DNA of 64,000 bases from Thermoproteus sp. (GCA_038893495.1 JAWARJ010000001.1:1911824-1975823); one strand, 5' to 3'. Shown: positions 8,590 to 16,184, counted from the stretch's first letter. Notes: generated by a model not told the origin, from the sequence alone. Made by a program: numbers and translations.

Positions 8590-9917
8590 GATAAAATAAA
8601 GGGAGGAAGAGGCGTCTCGCGGTCGGCCTTAATTCCCAATACGTCCAACATCTCGTCGACAGTTCTAGTTATATCTCCGCCCAACAGCGATTCGGCCCTC
8701 TTCTTGTCGTAATATTGGGCGTCCAGCCTTATCTCCTGCAGGAAGGCGGGAAGCGCCTTGAACAAATAGTCGAGTCTATCCCGCCTATAGAGTTCGAGGA
8801 CATACGGCGCGTCCAGTAGAGTGGGGGGTATACCTACGGCATACCAAGCCGCTGTGAAGACAATGGCGCGAGGCACGTTGACCATAACGTTGCCACTTGA
8901 AATAGTCCTACCATAGGCACGCCACGAAACTCTATCCCTAGTTGAAGGAATCAGCGATGCCATCTCAGCGATTTTGTCGCTATATTTAGCCACGAGCTTT
9001 CTGTAGGAGTCTGACGCCTCCCTCACAATCGACGCGAGCTCCGCCGGACTTAACGACGAGTCGGGACGGCGACCTATAAAGGCGAGTATAGACTCCCTCA
9101 CCGTCAGATATTGCTGATAGGGCACGTCGTAACGCACGGCCGACTGTATAGTCGCAGTGGAGAAGCCCGAATACTGCGCGGCCTCTATAGGCGCGAGGAG
9201 CGGGTGGTTCAGCCCGCCCCTAAAGGGCGGCGAGCCCATGCCCAATATGGGAACCACCTCGTGATCCATCTCGGAATTCAAGGCGTCCACAACTGCCAAG
9301 GCCGCCCTCAAGGCAAGAGTCGAGGCCAGATGGCCGTGGCGCACAGCAGAGTCCGACTTGCCCAAAAAGACCCTCACATAGTCCAGGAAGACCCCCCGCC
9401 TCAAATACTCACCCACAACGGCCTTGATGAAGTCAGCTATCCTCAGATGTTTAAACGCGTCCTCGACAAGCGGAACCAGCTGGATTTCGGCCTTGCCGGA
9501 ATAGACGGCAGTCTTCTTCGCCAACATCTCAGCCGCAAGCCTCACCTCCTCAGGGTCCTCCGACATAGGCAAGACCACCCACTTGACGCCATGTACGCCC
9601 GCCTCTTTGTGGGCCCTCATGTCCGCCAGGACAGCCGCCTCCATCGCCAACATACTACGCTCAAAATCCTCAAGCGCCGGATTGGGTATCCTCGGCGTAA
9701 TGAAGAAACGCTCGCCTAGAGGAAGCCCAGCCTTAAGCGCCCTGAGCACCATATCTCTAGGCTGTATGTAGGGGGTGCCCTTGCCCTCGAAGTCGGACAT
9801 CACCTCGTCACAACCGTAAATCGCATAGGCCGACACGGCCTCTTCGACCTCCTCCTCCACCGAAATCTTTATGGTCGAGTCCGGATGTTGGGTACACATC
9901 AGGCGGGGTATATACAT
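8541..9917 (-). CDS. ppcA: Archaeal-type phosphoenolpyruvate carboxylase
   Basis: A 458-residue enzyme of the archaeal-type PEPC family that carboxylates PEP with bicarbonate to oxaloacetate. The N-terminus P-R-L-M-C-T-Q-H-P-D-S-T and the D-E-V-M-S-D-F-E-G-K segment are diagnostic, as are G-H-L-A-S and the G-M-G-S-P-P-F-R-G-G block. In Thermoproteus-type autotrophs the enzyme feeds the dicarboxylate/4-hydroxybutyrate cycle. The start ATG at 9917 follows a TATA-like stretch. Its 3' end overlaps the convergent transporter gene. Confidence 0.93.
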   Translation of the reverse strand: MYIPRLMCTQHPDSTIKISVEEEVEEAVSAYAIYGCDEVMSDFEGKGTPYIQPRDMVLRALKAGLPLGERFFITPRIPNPALEDFERSMLAMEAAVLADMRAHKEAGVHGVKWVVLPMSEDPEEVRLAAEMLAKKTAVYSGKAEIQLVPLVEDAFKHLRIADFIKAVVGEYLRRGVFLDYVRVFLGKSDSAVRHGHLASTLALRAALAVVDALNSEMDHEVVPILGMGSPPFRGGLNHPLLAPIEAAQYSGFSTATIQSAVRYDVPYQQYLTVRESILAFIGRRPDSSLSPAELASIVREASDSYRKLVAKYSDKIAEMASLIPSTRDRVSWRAYGRTISSGNVMVNVPRAIVFTAAWYAVGIPPTLLDAPYVLELYRRDRLDYLFKALPAFLQEIRLDAQYYDKKRAESLLGGDITRTVDEMLDVLGIKADRETPLPPFILSQSYILAEARARGFLG

Positions 9918-10092
9918 CGTATAGGGGCCGGACCGCCCATATATCCGTTAAGTCGAAAACAATGCCAAAGGCGACTCCGACCATAGGTATGTAGAGCCAA
10001 TATATTCCGCGAATTTAAGTACAAAGTATATTTTTATGCCGGATATACCGATAGGATGTATATTTTCGACAGAGACAAAAACATATTTTCGG

Positions 10093-10356
10093 CTATAGGT
10101 AATCTAGAAGAGACGACTTGCGCCTCGGCGGCCTATAGGGGCCGGCGCCCCGCAAGCTCTCCAACAGCGCAACCCCCCGAGGGCCCAATACATAAGTAGT
10201 GCTCAGCCCCAGCCTCCTCAAAAGGCCGAGACCCTCGGCGGCGTCTAAAACCACGAGGGCCAAATCGCCAAACGCGAGAACCACATCCCAATAGTCGACC
10301 CAGCCCCTTTCGCCGACGAGCTCCACCAACCTGAAGAACAAATCAGCCCTAAACAC
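10093..10356 (-). CDS. Small hypothetical protein, possibly winged-helix
   Basis: An 87-residue protein that I do not recognise. It starts at a GTG (10356) with a TATA-like box about 28 nt upstream. The pattern of alternating helices, a likely recognition-helix segment and a hairpin (T-T-Y-V-L-G-P-R-G) resembles small archaeal winged-helix proteins, and the tail is basic and proline-rich (P-P-R-R-K). No partner gene is adjacent; it lies between PEP carboxylase and tRNA-Thr. Confidence 0.5.
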   Translation of the reverse strand: MFRADLFFRLVELVGERGWVDYWDVVLAFGDLALVVLDAAEGLGLLRRLGLSTTYVLGPRGVALLESLRGAGPYRPPRRKSSLLDYL

Positions 10357-10424
10357 GTAGAAGGCACCCCAAGCCCATAAATGTCCATACGTAGCAGAGA
10401 CAAGCAGAGAGTAGACAAAATCTA

Positions 10425-10536
10425 AGCCCCGGCCGGGATTCGAACCCGGGACCTCCCGCTTACGAGGCGTACACGGAGCTTGCCCGCCAACGGGGCAACG
10501 CCCCTGGGCGCTCCAACCGGGCTGAGCTACCGGGGC
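10425..10536 (-). tRNA. tRNA-Thr(CGT) with non-canonical intron
   Basis: A full cloverleaf is visible on the minus strand: acceptor stem G-C-C-C-C-G-G/C-C-G-G-G-G-C, D stem GCTC/GAGC, T arm with TTCGAAT, discriminator T. The anticodon loop C-T-C-G-T-A-A gives anticodon CGT (plus-strand 10462-10464), reading ACG. The 5' half of the anticodon stem is interrupted by 37 nt (10469-10505); removal restores a perfect C-C-C-G-C/G-C-G-G-G stem, placing the intron at about position 29/30. The intron contains a G-G-G-G-C/G-C-C-C-C hairpin. Confidence 0.9.
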
Positions 10537-10629
10537 TAGCCCATTTGTCTCGTCATTTTTTAAGTCTTTCCTAAGGCCCCTTTATTTGATTACTAGAAAT
10601 ATTTAAATAGTAGTTATGCAGTCTACTAT

Positions 10630-10848
10630 GTGGCTGTGGTGAAGGTCACTAGGAACTACCAGATAACCATTCCGGCTGAAGTCAGGAGGCGGCTCGACAT
10701 CAAGGAGGGGGACCTCCTCATCGTGGAGGTTGAAGGCGATAGGATAGTCGTAAGGAAGGCGAGGAGCGAGCTACCGAGGATAAGGCTAGGCCTCGACCTC
10801 ACCCCAGACCTCATCGATAAGATAATCGAAGAGGGCGTTAATGAGTGA
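10630..10848 (+). CDS. vapB: AbrB/SpoVT-type antitoxin (VapB-like)
   Basis: A 72-residue protein with an N-terminal swapped-hairpin AbrB domain: V-T-R-N-Y-Q-I-T-I-P-A-E-V-R-R-R-L-D-I, then G-D-L-L-I-V-E-V, and a C-terminal acidic helix that would bind the toxin. It starts at a GTG (10630) about 22 nt after a TATA-like element (around 10603-10610). It overlaps the PIN toxin gene by 8 nt, the usual antitoxin-first arrangement. The complex would be expected to autoregulate at this promoter. Confidence 0.85.
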   Translation: MAVVKVTRNYQITIPAEVRRRLDIKEGDLLIVEVEGDRIVVRKARSELPRIRLGLDLTPDLIDKIIEEGVNE

Positions 10849-11221
10849 AGCCGTCGTGGACACAAACGCGTTGGTATACTACATAGTCGAGGACTCGCCC
10901 AACCACCTGGAGGCCGTGGAGAAGCTAGACGCGTTGGAGAGCTGGCACCTGCCGACTGTAGTCGTCCACGAGCTGGCGTGGTTCTTCAAGAAGGCCGCCC
11001 CTGACAGGGGGGCCGAAATCCTAAAGGCCCTACTGGACTACAAGAAGGTCGTAGTCCACTGCGAAGATCTGCCCGTCCTCAGAAGGGCCACAACCGCCGG
11101 CCTGGCCCACTACAACGACTTCGTGATACTCCATACAGCCAAGAAGTTGGGGCTACCCATAGTCACTTTCGACATCAAGATGAGGAAAAGGGCAGAGGCT
11201 CTAGGCGTGCCTATAATCTAA
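10841..11221 (+). CDS. vapC: PIN-domain ribonuclease toxin (VapC-like)
   Basis: A 126-residue PIN-domain protein: V-V-D-T-N-A-L-V-Y at residues 5-13 supplies the first catalytic Asp, V-V-V-H-E-L-A the conserved Glu, and N-D-F-V-I-L-H-T-A plus T-F-D the later acidic residues. VapC toxins cleave tRNA or rRNA when freed from VapB. It overlaps vapB by 8 nt. The pair sits between two intron-containing tRNA genes; tRNA vicinity is common for such modules, but nothing here shows mobility. Confidence 0.88.
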   Translation: MSEAVVDTNALVYYIVEDSPNHLEAVEKLDALESWHLPTVVVHELAWFFKKAAPDRGAEILKALLDYKKVVVHCEDLPVLRRATTAGLAHYNDFVILHTAKKLGLPIVTFDIKMRKRAEALGVPII

Positions 11222-11322
11222 TTAAACGCTGGCGTGCGTCCAACCACGCCTCAAGGACGCCGGCCGCGGAGGGGCAAGGCCTACGGCGGCCAGGCCGTTA
11301 TGAAGTTTAAAAATAGCACGAG

Positions 11323-11431
11323 CGGGCCCGGCGGGATTTGAACCCGCGACCTACGGCTCCGCAGGCTCGGCAGCGCCTAGGCGTTAGCCTAGGGTCTTCC
11401 GCCGCTCTGATCCAGGCTGAGCTACGGGCCC
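11323..11431 (-). tRNA. tRNA-Arg(GCG) with non-canonical intron
   Basis: Minus-strand cloverleaf with acceptor stem G-G-G-C-C-C-G/C-G-G-G-C-C-C, D stem GCTC/GAGC, T arm with TTCAAAT and discriminator G. The loop C-T-G-C-G-G-A gives anticodon GCG (plus-strand 11360-11362), an arginine decoder. The anticodon stem closes only when 33 nt (11366-11398) are removed, placing the intron near position 30/31 in the stem. Inside the intron a perfect 7-bp hairpin (C-C-T-A-G-G-C paired to its complement, loop TAAC) is visible. Confidence 0.9.
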
Positions 11432-11530
11432 GATGTCTTCCGAACAGCCACTTTTAAAATTATCTTCTTGATGGCGCGCCTCGCCCCAAGCGCCGTACTA
11501 AATTTTTAAAGCTGGATATTTTACTACCAG

Positions 11531-11630
11531 GGGGCCGTAGTCTAGCCTGGTAGGACGCACGGCTCGGTGCGGCGAAAACCCAGCCGCGAGTCTGCCCGTG
11601 TGATCCCGGGTTCAAATCCCGGCGGCCCCA
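11531..11630 (+). tRNA. tRNA-Pro(CGG) with intron in the anticodon loop
   Basis: Plus-strand cloverleaf with acceptor G-G-G-G-C-C-G/C-G-G-C-C-C-C, D stem GTCT/GGAC, T arm with TTCAAAT, discriminator A. The anticodon stem C-A-C-G-G/C-C-G-T-G is intact and the loop begins C-T-C-G-G, giving anticodon CGG (11565-11567). A 26-nt insertion remains in the loop. Canonical 37/38 placement gives an unusual T37; shifting by one (36/37) gives G37. The intron contains a G-C-G-G-C/G-C-C-G-C pairing. A TATA-like box lies near 11503-11511. Confidence 0.9.
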
Positions 11631-12031
11631 CTTAAGCCGGCTGTTTTCATCCTACCTACCTTACGCCAGCATGAGACGCAGATGATATGATGGCGATAGG
11701 ATCCAGCCGCTCCCAGACCGAGAGGCCGCAATGGCAGTCAGTCATATTTACAGGCCGAGCAGAGAAGCTAGGAGGTCTTCCACGACGACTTAGTGTTAGT
11801 CAGAATTAAGAGGCGGCGAATTCTTCGGCGTATTGAGGGCACCTAGACCGCTCCGGCTCAATATTTTTAGGACATCCGAGGGGCCGTGAGAAGAAGGTCA
11901 ATATGTGCCGCCACGATGAGATAACCGCAACGGCACATTGTTACGACTATTGTGTTTTCCTCGTCAGACAGGCCGTGTCGACGTAGAGCTGAGCTGTCAG
12001 TTGCCTTGAGGGCGGCGCTAGGAGGAGGTAG
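11631..12031. other. Gene-free interval between two tRNA-Pro genes
   Basis: About 400 nt with no convincing coding frame on either strand, no further tRNA cloverleaf and no direct repeats. I looked for RNase P RNA (including the minimal type T of Thermoproteales), SRP RNA, 5S rRNA and C/D-box RNA motifs and saw none that are convincing. Composition is mixed and GC-moderate, unlike the strongly A/T promoters elsewhere. It could hold an unrecognised small RNA or decayed DNA. Confidence 0.5.
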
Positions 12032-12123
12032 TGGGGCCGCCGGGATTTGAACCCGGGCTCACCGGCGCTCCGGTGCGGGGCCCAGCCCCAGGCCGGCATC
12101 CTACCAAGCTAGACTACGGCCCC
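12032..12123 (-). tRNA. tRNA-Pro(GGG) with short canonical intron
   Basis: Minus-strand cloverleaf nearly identical in acceptor, D and T arms to the tRNA-Pro(CGG) about 400 nt away: acceptor G-G-G-G-C-C-G/C-G-G-C-C-C-C, D stem GTCT/GGAT, discriminator A. Anticodon stem C-C-G-G-C/G-C-C-G-G, loop start C-T-G-G-G-G gives anticodon GGG (minus strand, 12089-12087). An 18-nt intron (about 12068-12085) fits the canonical 37/38 site. Confidence 0.9.
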
Positions 12124-12260
12124 CTCGCCTCTAAGGTCACTTTCTTATAAATTTTTCCTTTTACACGCAGAGTCGCGTTAGATCGATATGCGAGCCGTTT
12201 AGACGGGTGGTTGTCGGCGCATCGCGGATTTCGGAGCCGTGCAGGGTTGTGGGGGGCACG

Positions 12261-13037
12261 TTAAAGTTTGGCTGTCGTCAACGTCCCCTCTAGTGCCCTC
12301 GCCACTATTGATTCTATGAACTTCTCCAGTGGTTGTATCTTCTCGCCTAGGAGCTTCCTCAGGGACTTCATGGAACTCCGAATCTCCTCTACTATCGGCG
12401 TCATTTCGTTTCTAGCTCCCTCATCGGCCATATCGTCGGAATATTGATACAAGACGCCGAGGAGTCTGCCCAAAGTGGCGGCGGGCCTCAAGAGGTCTCT
12501 CCTCTTCAGTATAATGGTCGGCATGACGAAGGCCGCCTCTATCAGCGGCGCCGTTTTGAGCTCTGCGGCTTCTCTCCGCAGGCCCTTTATGTCGAGGGCC
12601 TGCCCCTCCGAGAGCCTCTTGGCGATATTGGCTAGATACCTCACGGCCTCCGAGCCTATGGCCATGGCCCTCTCTATGGCCTCCGCTATGAGCCAATCGC
12701 TGGCTATTACGGACATGCTGTCGCCGTAGACCGCCCGCGGCGTCTTGACGCCTCTCCTCTCGTCGTGTTTGTCGATCACGTCGTCTTGGAGCAGAGAGAC
12801 TATGTGGAGGACTTCCAATATCGACGCGGCGTTTATGATATTTTCGTCCTTAAGGCGCTCTGGGTCCAATATATATGTGAAGAACAACAACATGAGGGGC
12901 CTTATCATTTTGCCCGGCGTCTCTATGTAGTAACGTATGGCGGCCCTCAACGTGGGGTCGGAGACGCTCTGCCCTATGGAGTCCATATCCTCCTTTACTC
13001 TTCTCAACGCATCTAAAACCTCTTGAGGAATGGACAC
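12261..13037 (-). CDS. Polyprenyl (GGPP-type) synthase, short form
   Basis: A 258-residue trans-isoprenyl diphosphate synthase. The first aspartate-rich motif D-D-V-I-D lies at 85-89 and the second D-D-M-A-D at 201-205, with the G-K-M-I-R-P substrate-binding segment at 42-47. It would condense IPP with allylic diphosphates to make C15-C25 chains for archaeal lipids. It is clearly shorter than the usual 300-340 residues, mostly at the N-terminus and in the C-terminal basic tail. Chain-length specificity is not assignable with confidence. Confidence 0.82.
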   Translation of the reverse strand: MSIPQEVLDALRRVKEDMDSIGQSVSDPTLRAAIRYYIETPGKMIRPLMLLFFTYILDPERLKDENIINAASILEVLHIVSLLQDDVIDKHDERRGVKTPRAVYGDSMSVIASDWLIAEAIERAMAIGSEAVRYLANIAKRLSEGQALDIKGLRREAAELKTAPLIEAAFVMPTIILKRRDLLRPAATLGRLLGVLYQYSDDMADEGARNEMTPIVEEIRSSMKSLRKLLGEKIQPLEKFIESIVARALEGTLTTAKL

Positions 13038-13066
13038 GGGAGAAAAAACGGTTGTGCCAATATTTA

Positions 13067-13255
13067 TTATTTCGCCTTAAATCTGTGATCTACTGTCTCC
13101 TCTACTTTCCCCTCCTTCTTGAGCCTAGTCAGCTGGGCCTTGACTATGGCCACGCGGTCCACCCCTATGGCTTTCGCTATTTCCTCCGCCGTGAACTCCT
13201 TGCCCGGGTTTTGGGTCAAGAATTGATATACTTTATTCTTAACGCCCTCGGGCAT
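13067..13255 (-). CDS. Small winged-helix DNA-binding protein
   Basis: A 62-residue basic protein that looks like one compact winged helix: N-terminal helix, E-F-T-A-E-E-I-A-K-A-I-G-V as the first two helices of the HTH, R-V-A-I-V-K-A-Q-L-T-R-L as the recognition helix, and a G-K-V-E-E-T wing. Stand-alone proteins of this size act as small regulators or chromatin-associated factors in crenarchaea. It lies 29 nt downstream of no gene on its strand and is followed by the polyprenyl synthase gene; a regulatory link is not shown. Confidence 0.7.
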   Translation of the reverse strand: MPEGVKNKVYQFLTQNPGKEFTAEEIAKAIGVDRVAIVKAQLTRLKKEGKVEETVDHRFKAK

Positions 13256-13379
13256 AGTTATACACTACTCCCATTTTTTATATTTTTCTGTGGGGGCTTT
13301 TAATCCCCCTTCTTGCCGCTTGTATTTTCGCCTAATCGAAGTCGGCGAATTGTATTAATATAGGCGCTTCTTCGGCCAT

Positions 13380-13832
13380 ATGGTCAAGCTGGCGTTAGTG
13401 GTGGCTGAATTCAACTACGACGTGACTCAGCTCATGTTGCAGAAGGCTCTAGACCACGCCAAATTCCTGGGCGCCGAGGTCACCTATGTCGTGAAGGCGC
13501 CGGGGGTCTTCGACGTCCCTACCCTCTTGATAGATTTGGTGAAGAAGGAGGACGTGGACGCGGTGGCGGTGCTCGGCGCGGTGATACAAGGCGCCACTAA
13601 ACACGACGAGGTCGTGGCCAATCAAGCTGCGAGGAAGATACTAGATATATCTGTGGAGAGCGGAAAGCCTGTGGCTTTAGGCGTGATAGGGCCCGGCGCC
13701 AATAGGATGCAGGCCCTCGAGAGGGTCGAGGAGTATGCGCGGAGGGCCGTCGAGGCGGCGGTCAAAATGGCTAGAAGGAAGGCGAAATTGAAGGAGGCCA
13801 AATACGCCGGATCTACTGTGTTTATTGAGTAG
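13380..13832 (+). CDS. ribH: 6,7-dimethyl-8-ribityllumazine synthase
   Basis: A 150-residue lumazine synthase, condensing 5-amino-6-ribitylamino-uracil with dihydroxybutanone phosphate in riboflavin synthesis; the family forms pentamers or 60-mer capsids. Core motifs are V-A-E-F-N at 8-12, the P-G-V-F-D-V-P segment at 41-47, and [14 protein letters not shown] at 66-79 with the catalytic histidine at 75. The C-terminal helix is lysine-rich. Its 3' end overlaps the convergent coiled-coil gene by 11 nt. Confidence 0.9.
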   Translation: MVKLALVVAEFNYDVTQLMLQKALDHAKFLGAEVTYVVKAPGVFDVPTLLIDLVKKEDVDAVAVLGAVIQGATKHDEVVANQAARKILDISVESGKPVALGVIGPGANRMQALERVEEYARRAVEAAVKMARRKAKLKEAKYAGSTVFIE

Positions 13833-14373
13833 TAGGCTCTAATATGTTCAACATTTCCCAGACGGCCTTCATGACTGCGATCTCCAGCTTGAATTTGGCG
13901 TAGGCCTCTTGGTCTATTGCCCCCGCTGAATAGGCGTCCTCTATCCTCTTCTCTAGGGCGACTAGGTCCACTTTAGAGAGCCTTTCTTTAGTCAAAGAGC
14001 GGGCCCACACATATCTAATCCTCGCGTCTATTTGGGCCATCCTGTCTCTAAGCGCTCTGGCTTTGTCCTCTAGCTCCGCAATTTTCTTCTTAGACTCCTC
14101 CGAGAGCTTTGTGAAGTCCTCGTCGGATATAAGCCCCAGCTCCTTTTTTGCCGTGAGGACCTCCAGCTCTTTGGTCAACTCCGCCACGACGCCTTGTATT
14201 TGTTCCAGCCGTATTTTTATCCTGGCCAGATCGCTGTCCCAAGACCCCTTGAGGGCTTGTGAGGAGTCCACGAAGGCCTTCCAAGTGTCCTCTACCCCCC
14301 TCAGCCTCTCTTCATACTGCGACAACAACTTCTCCAACTCGCCTATGGCTACGTAAGATATATCTACGCTCAT
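13822..14373 (-). CDS. Coiled-coil protein of unknown function
   Basis: A 183-residue, largely helical, highly charged protein. Residues about 10-125 are heptad-like coiled coil, and the last third contains [17 protein letters not shown] followed by a [11 protein letters not shown] segment that resembles the short tail motif of its upstream neighbour. No enzyme motif or membrane segment is visible. The start overlaps the stop of the upstream 240-residue coiled-coil gene by 4 nt (ATGA), so the two are probably made together and may interact. Unrecognised. Confidence 0.7.
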   Translation of the reverse strand: MSVDISYVAIGELEKLLSQYEERLRGVEDTWKAFVDSSQALKGSWDSDLARIKIRLEQIQGVVAELTKELEVLTAKKELGLISDEDFTKLSEESKKKIAELEDKARALRDRMAQIDARIRYVWARSLTKERLSKVDLVALEKRIEDAYSAGAIDQEAYAKFKLEIAVMKAVWEMLNILEPTTQ

Positions 14374-15092
14374 GTCAAGACGCCCTCCAGCTCCTTTTTA
14401 AGCCTCTCATACGCCTCTCTAGATATCTTCCCCTCCTTCAACAGCTCGTCGAGTCTGCCCAGCGAGACCCTTAAGTTTATGACTTCGGCGTTTGTGGAAG
14501 TAGCAAGCACCCTCTTGAAGTGTTGGTCTAAGACTTCCTGTATCGAGTTGTAGCGCTTCTCCATGTCGTCCAGCAACGCCTTAAGGCCGTTTAGCTTCTC
14601 CTCGATCTCCTGTCTGACCTTGTTGTACTGCTCTTCGGGGAGGAACTCCCTCTTTAGCTCCAACTCCCTCAGGGCCCTCTCGTAGTTGGCTATAGACGAG
14701 GAGAGGAGGTCTATGGACCTCTTGAGCACCAACTTCTCTACCTCCCACTGCTTCTTGTACGTCAAGACAGAGGACTCATAGCCCCGCCAAGACTCGTCCA
14801 GTTTCTTTAACACCTCGTCGTACTTCATGAGCACATTGTCGGCGACGGGCTTTATGGCCTTGTCGAAATCGGCTTCTGTCTTCTCGACGGCGGCCAGTTG
14901 CACCACCTGGACCACCTCGGCCTGTTGTGTCACCTCTTGGCGTTGCGCCGGCTGTTGCGACTTGTACCTCACATAGACGGGACATTCGGCGTAGTTGCCT
15001 ATACAGTACCAGTCGAACGGGTTGACGGGCTTGTTGGTATAGCCGCATACAAATCCGCCCTCAACTCTCCTTAGAGCAGGGCAAACGCTCAT
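14370..15092 (-). CDS. Coiled-coil protein with N-terminal cysteine module
   Basis: A 240-residue protein. Residues 4-40 hold five cysteines in a C-x8-C-x13-C-x6-C type spacing (including W-Y-C-I-G-N-Y-A-E-C-P-V-Y), a plausible zinc or Fe-S site. A Gln-rich linker (about 45-70) precedes a long coiled coil (about 75-215) and a short tail, G-K-I-S-R-E-A-Y-E-R-L, typical of SHOCT-like ends. Paired by a 4-nt overlap with the following coiled-coil gene. Function unknown; a cytoskeletal or membrane-remodelling scaffold is only a guess. Confidence 0.7.
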   Translation of the reverse strand: MSVCPALRRVEGGFVCGYTNKPVNPFDWYCIGNYAECPVYVRYKSQQPAQRQEVTQQAEVVQVVQLAAVEKTEADFDKAIKPVADNVLMKYDEVLKKLDESWRGYESSVLTYKKQWEVEKLVLKRSIDLLSSSIANYERALRELELKREFLPEEQYNKVRQEIEEKLNGLKALLDDMEKRYNSIQEVLDQHFKRVLATSTNAEVINLRVSLGRLDELLKEGKISREAYERLKKELEGVLT

Positions 15093-15153
15093 GTCGCCTA
15101 CTGTATAGAGTTATATATTTATTACGCTCCGACAACGAAGACCCCACACGACG

Positions 15154-15831
15154 TCAATCCAGATCGCCCGCCGCCGGCCTGGCCGACAAAAACGCCTTCA
15201 AGTCCTCTAGAGTCCCTATATCGTAGAACTTCGCGTCTGAGGGGTATACAATTACGTCGGGCATTAACGACTCGGCGAAGTGGTTGAAATCTAGGTACTT
15301 CTCTTCGAGCCTCTTAACGACAGAGCCCTCGACGACGTATATGCCGGTCGACACGACGTATTTAAACTTCGGCTTTTCCCTCCAGGCGGCCAGCCTACCG
15401 CCTGCTGTCTCAAGCACTCCGAACCTCAAGGAGGCCTCCACCTCCTGGCCCACTATCGTCAATTTGGCCGACGCCTCCACGTGCGCCTTTAAGACCGGCG
15501 CTATCTTTAAGTCCGTCAAGACGTCGCTGGGGGCCACCAAGACAGGCTCGTCGCCTATATACTCCTTGGCGTAATAGAGCTGTCCAGCAGTCCCCAACAG
15601 CTTTCTGGAGGGCACGAAGACGACCTCCGGATGGAACTCGGCCACATACCGCCTCAATATGTCCTGCATGTAGAAGCCCACTACATATATCTCCACGCCG
15701 TTGGACTTGAGCCACTCTATGGCGTAGTCCAAAATAGTCTTGTCGCCTATATTCGCTAGAGACTTGGGCGCGAAATAGGTCAGAGGCCTCAGCCTAGTGC
15801 CGAGCCCCGCCGCCAACAAAAAGGCCTTCAA
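15154..15831 (-). CDS. Sugar-phosphate nucleotidyltransferase
   Basis: A 225-residue nucleotidyltransferase of the glucose-1-phosphate thymidylyl/mannose-1-phosphate guanylyl superfamily, with L-L-A-A-G-L-G-T-R-L-R-P-L-T at residues 4-17 and P-K-S-L at about 21-24; a later V-A-P-S-D-V-L supplies the metal-binding Asp. I place the start at a TTG (15831): the reading frame is open further upstream, but that part lacks family similarity, and TTG overlaps the upstream stop as TTGA. It lacks the C-terminal beta-helix of long homologues. It probably makes NDP-sugars for glycoprotein or lipid glycosylation. Confidence 0.82.
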   Translation of the reverse strand: MKAFLLAAGLGTRLRPLTYFAPKSLANIGDKTILDYAIEWLKSNGVEIYVVGFYMQDILRRYVAEFHPEVVFVPSRKLLGTAGQLYYAKEYIGDEPVLVAPSDVLTDLKIAPVLKAHVEASAKLTIVGQEVEASLRFGVLETAGGRLAAWREKPKFKYVVSTGIYVVEGSVVKRLEEKYLDFNHFAESLMPDVIVYPSDAKFYDIGTLEDLKAFLSARPAAGDLD

Positions 15832-16163
15832 AGGTAGTCCTTGAGGCCGTACTTCTTCAGGTGATGTTCTATTTTCTTCACCTCCTTTTCCATCTTCTTG
15901 GCCTCCACAATTATGTCGGCCCGTTTCTCCTCGGCGCCTTTGCTCTTTATAGTGCAGAAGCCGTCGGGCGTCAGGGCGCGGGCCTCGCAGTAGGCATATT
16001 GGCACTTGGCCCCGATGCACTCGTCGTTGAGCCATGTGCACCAGAACACTATTTTGTTGCCCCTAATTGTGGGCTTTAGGGCCTTCTTCCCGCACCTAAA
16101 GAGCGAAGACCCATTCGGACCAAATGCGCACCTAGGGCCCAGACATGGCTCTCTACCGGACAC
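15828..16163 (-). CDS. Cysteine-rich small protein of unknown function
   Basis: A 111-residue protein with eight or nine cysteines in the first 70 residues (C7, C12, C24, C42, C49, C54, C59, C69 approximately), including F-W-C-T-W-L-N-D-E-C-I-G-A-K-C, then a charged helical tail (K-K-M-E-K-E-V-K-K). The spacing suggests metal binding, zinc or Fe-S. It is coupled to the nucleotidyltransferase gene by a 4-nt TTGA overlap. Unrecognised; the cysteine block recalls the one in the gene at 14370. Confidence 0.65.
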   Translation of the reverse strand: MSGREPCLGPRCAFGPNGSSLFRCGKKALKPTIRGNKIVFWCTWLNDECIGAKCQYAYCEARALTPDGFCTIKSKGAEEKRADIIVEAKKMEKEVKKIEHHLKKYGLKDYL

Positions 16164-16184
16164 AGTATAAAGCTTATGCTTCTA

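Noticed and set aside
11631-12031. RNase P RNA (including the short Thermoproteales form) or SRP RNA in the tRNA gap
   Set aside because: The conserved core motifs were not found on either strand.
15829-16041. N-terminal extension of the sugar nucleotidyltransferase
   Set aside because: The extra 70 residues are the shadow of the overlapping cysteine-rich gene; the family start is at the TTG 15831.
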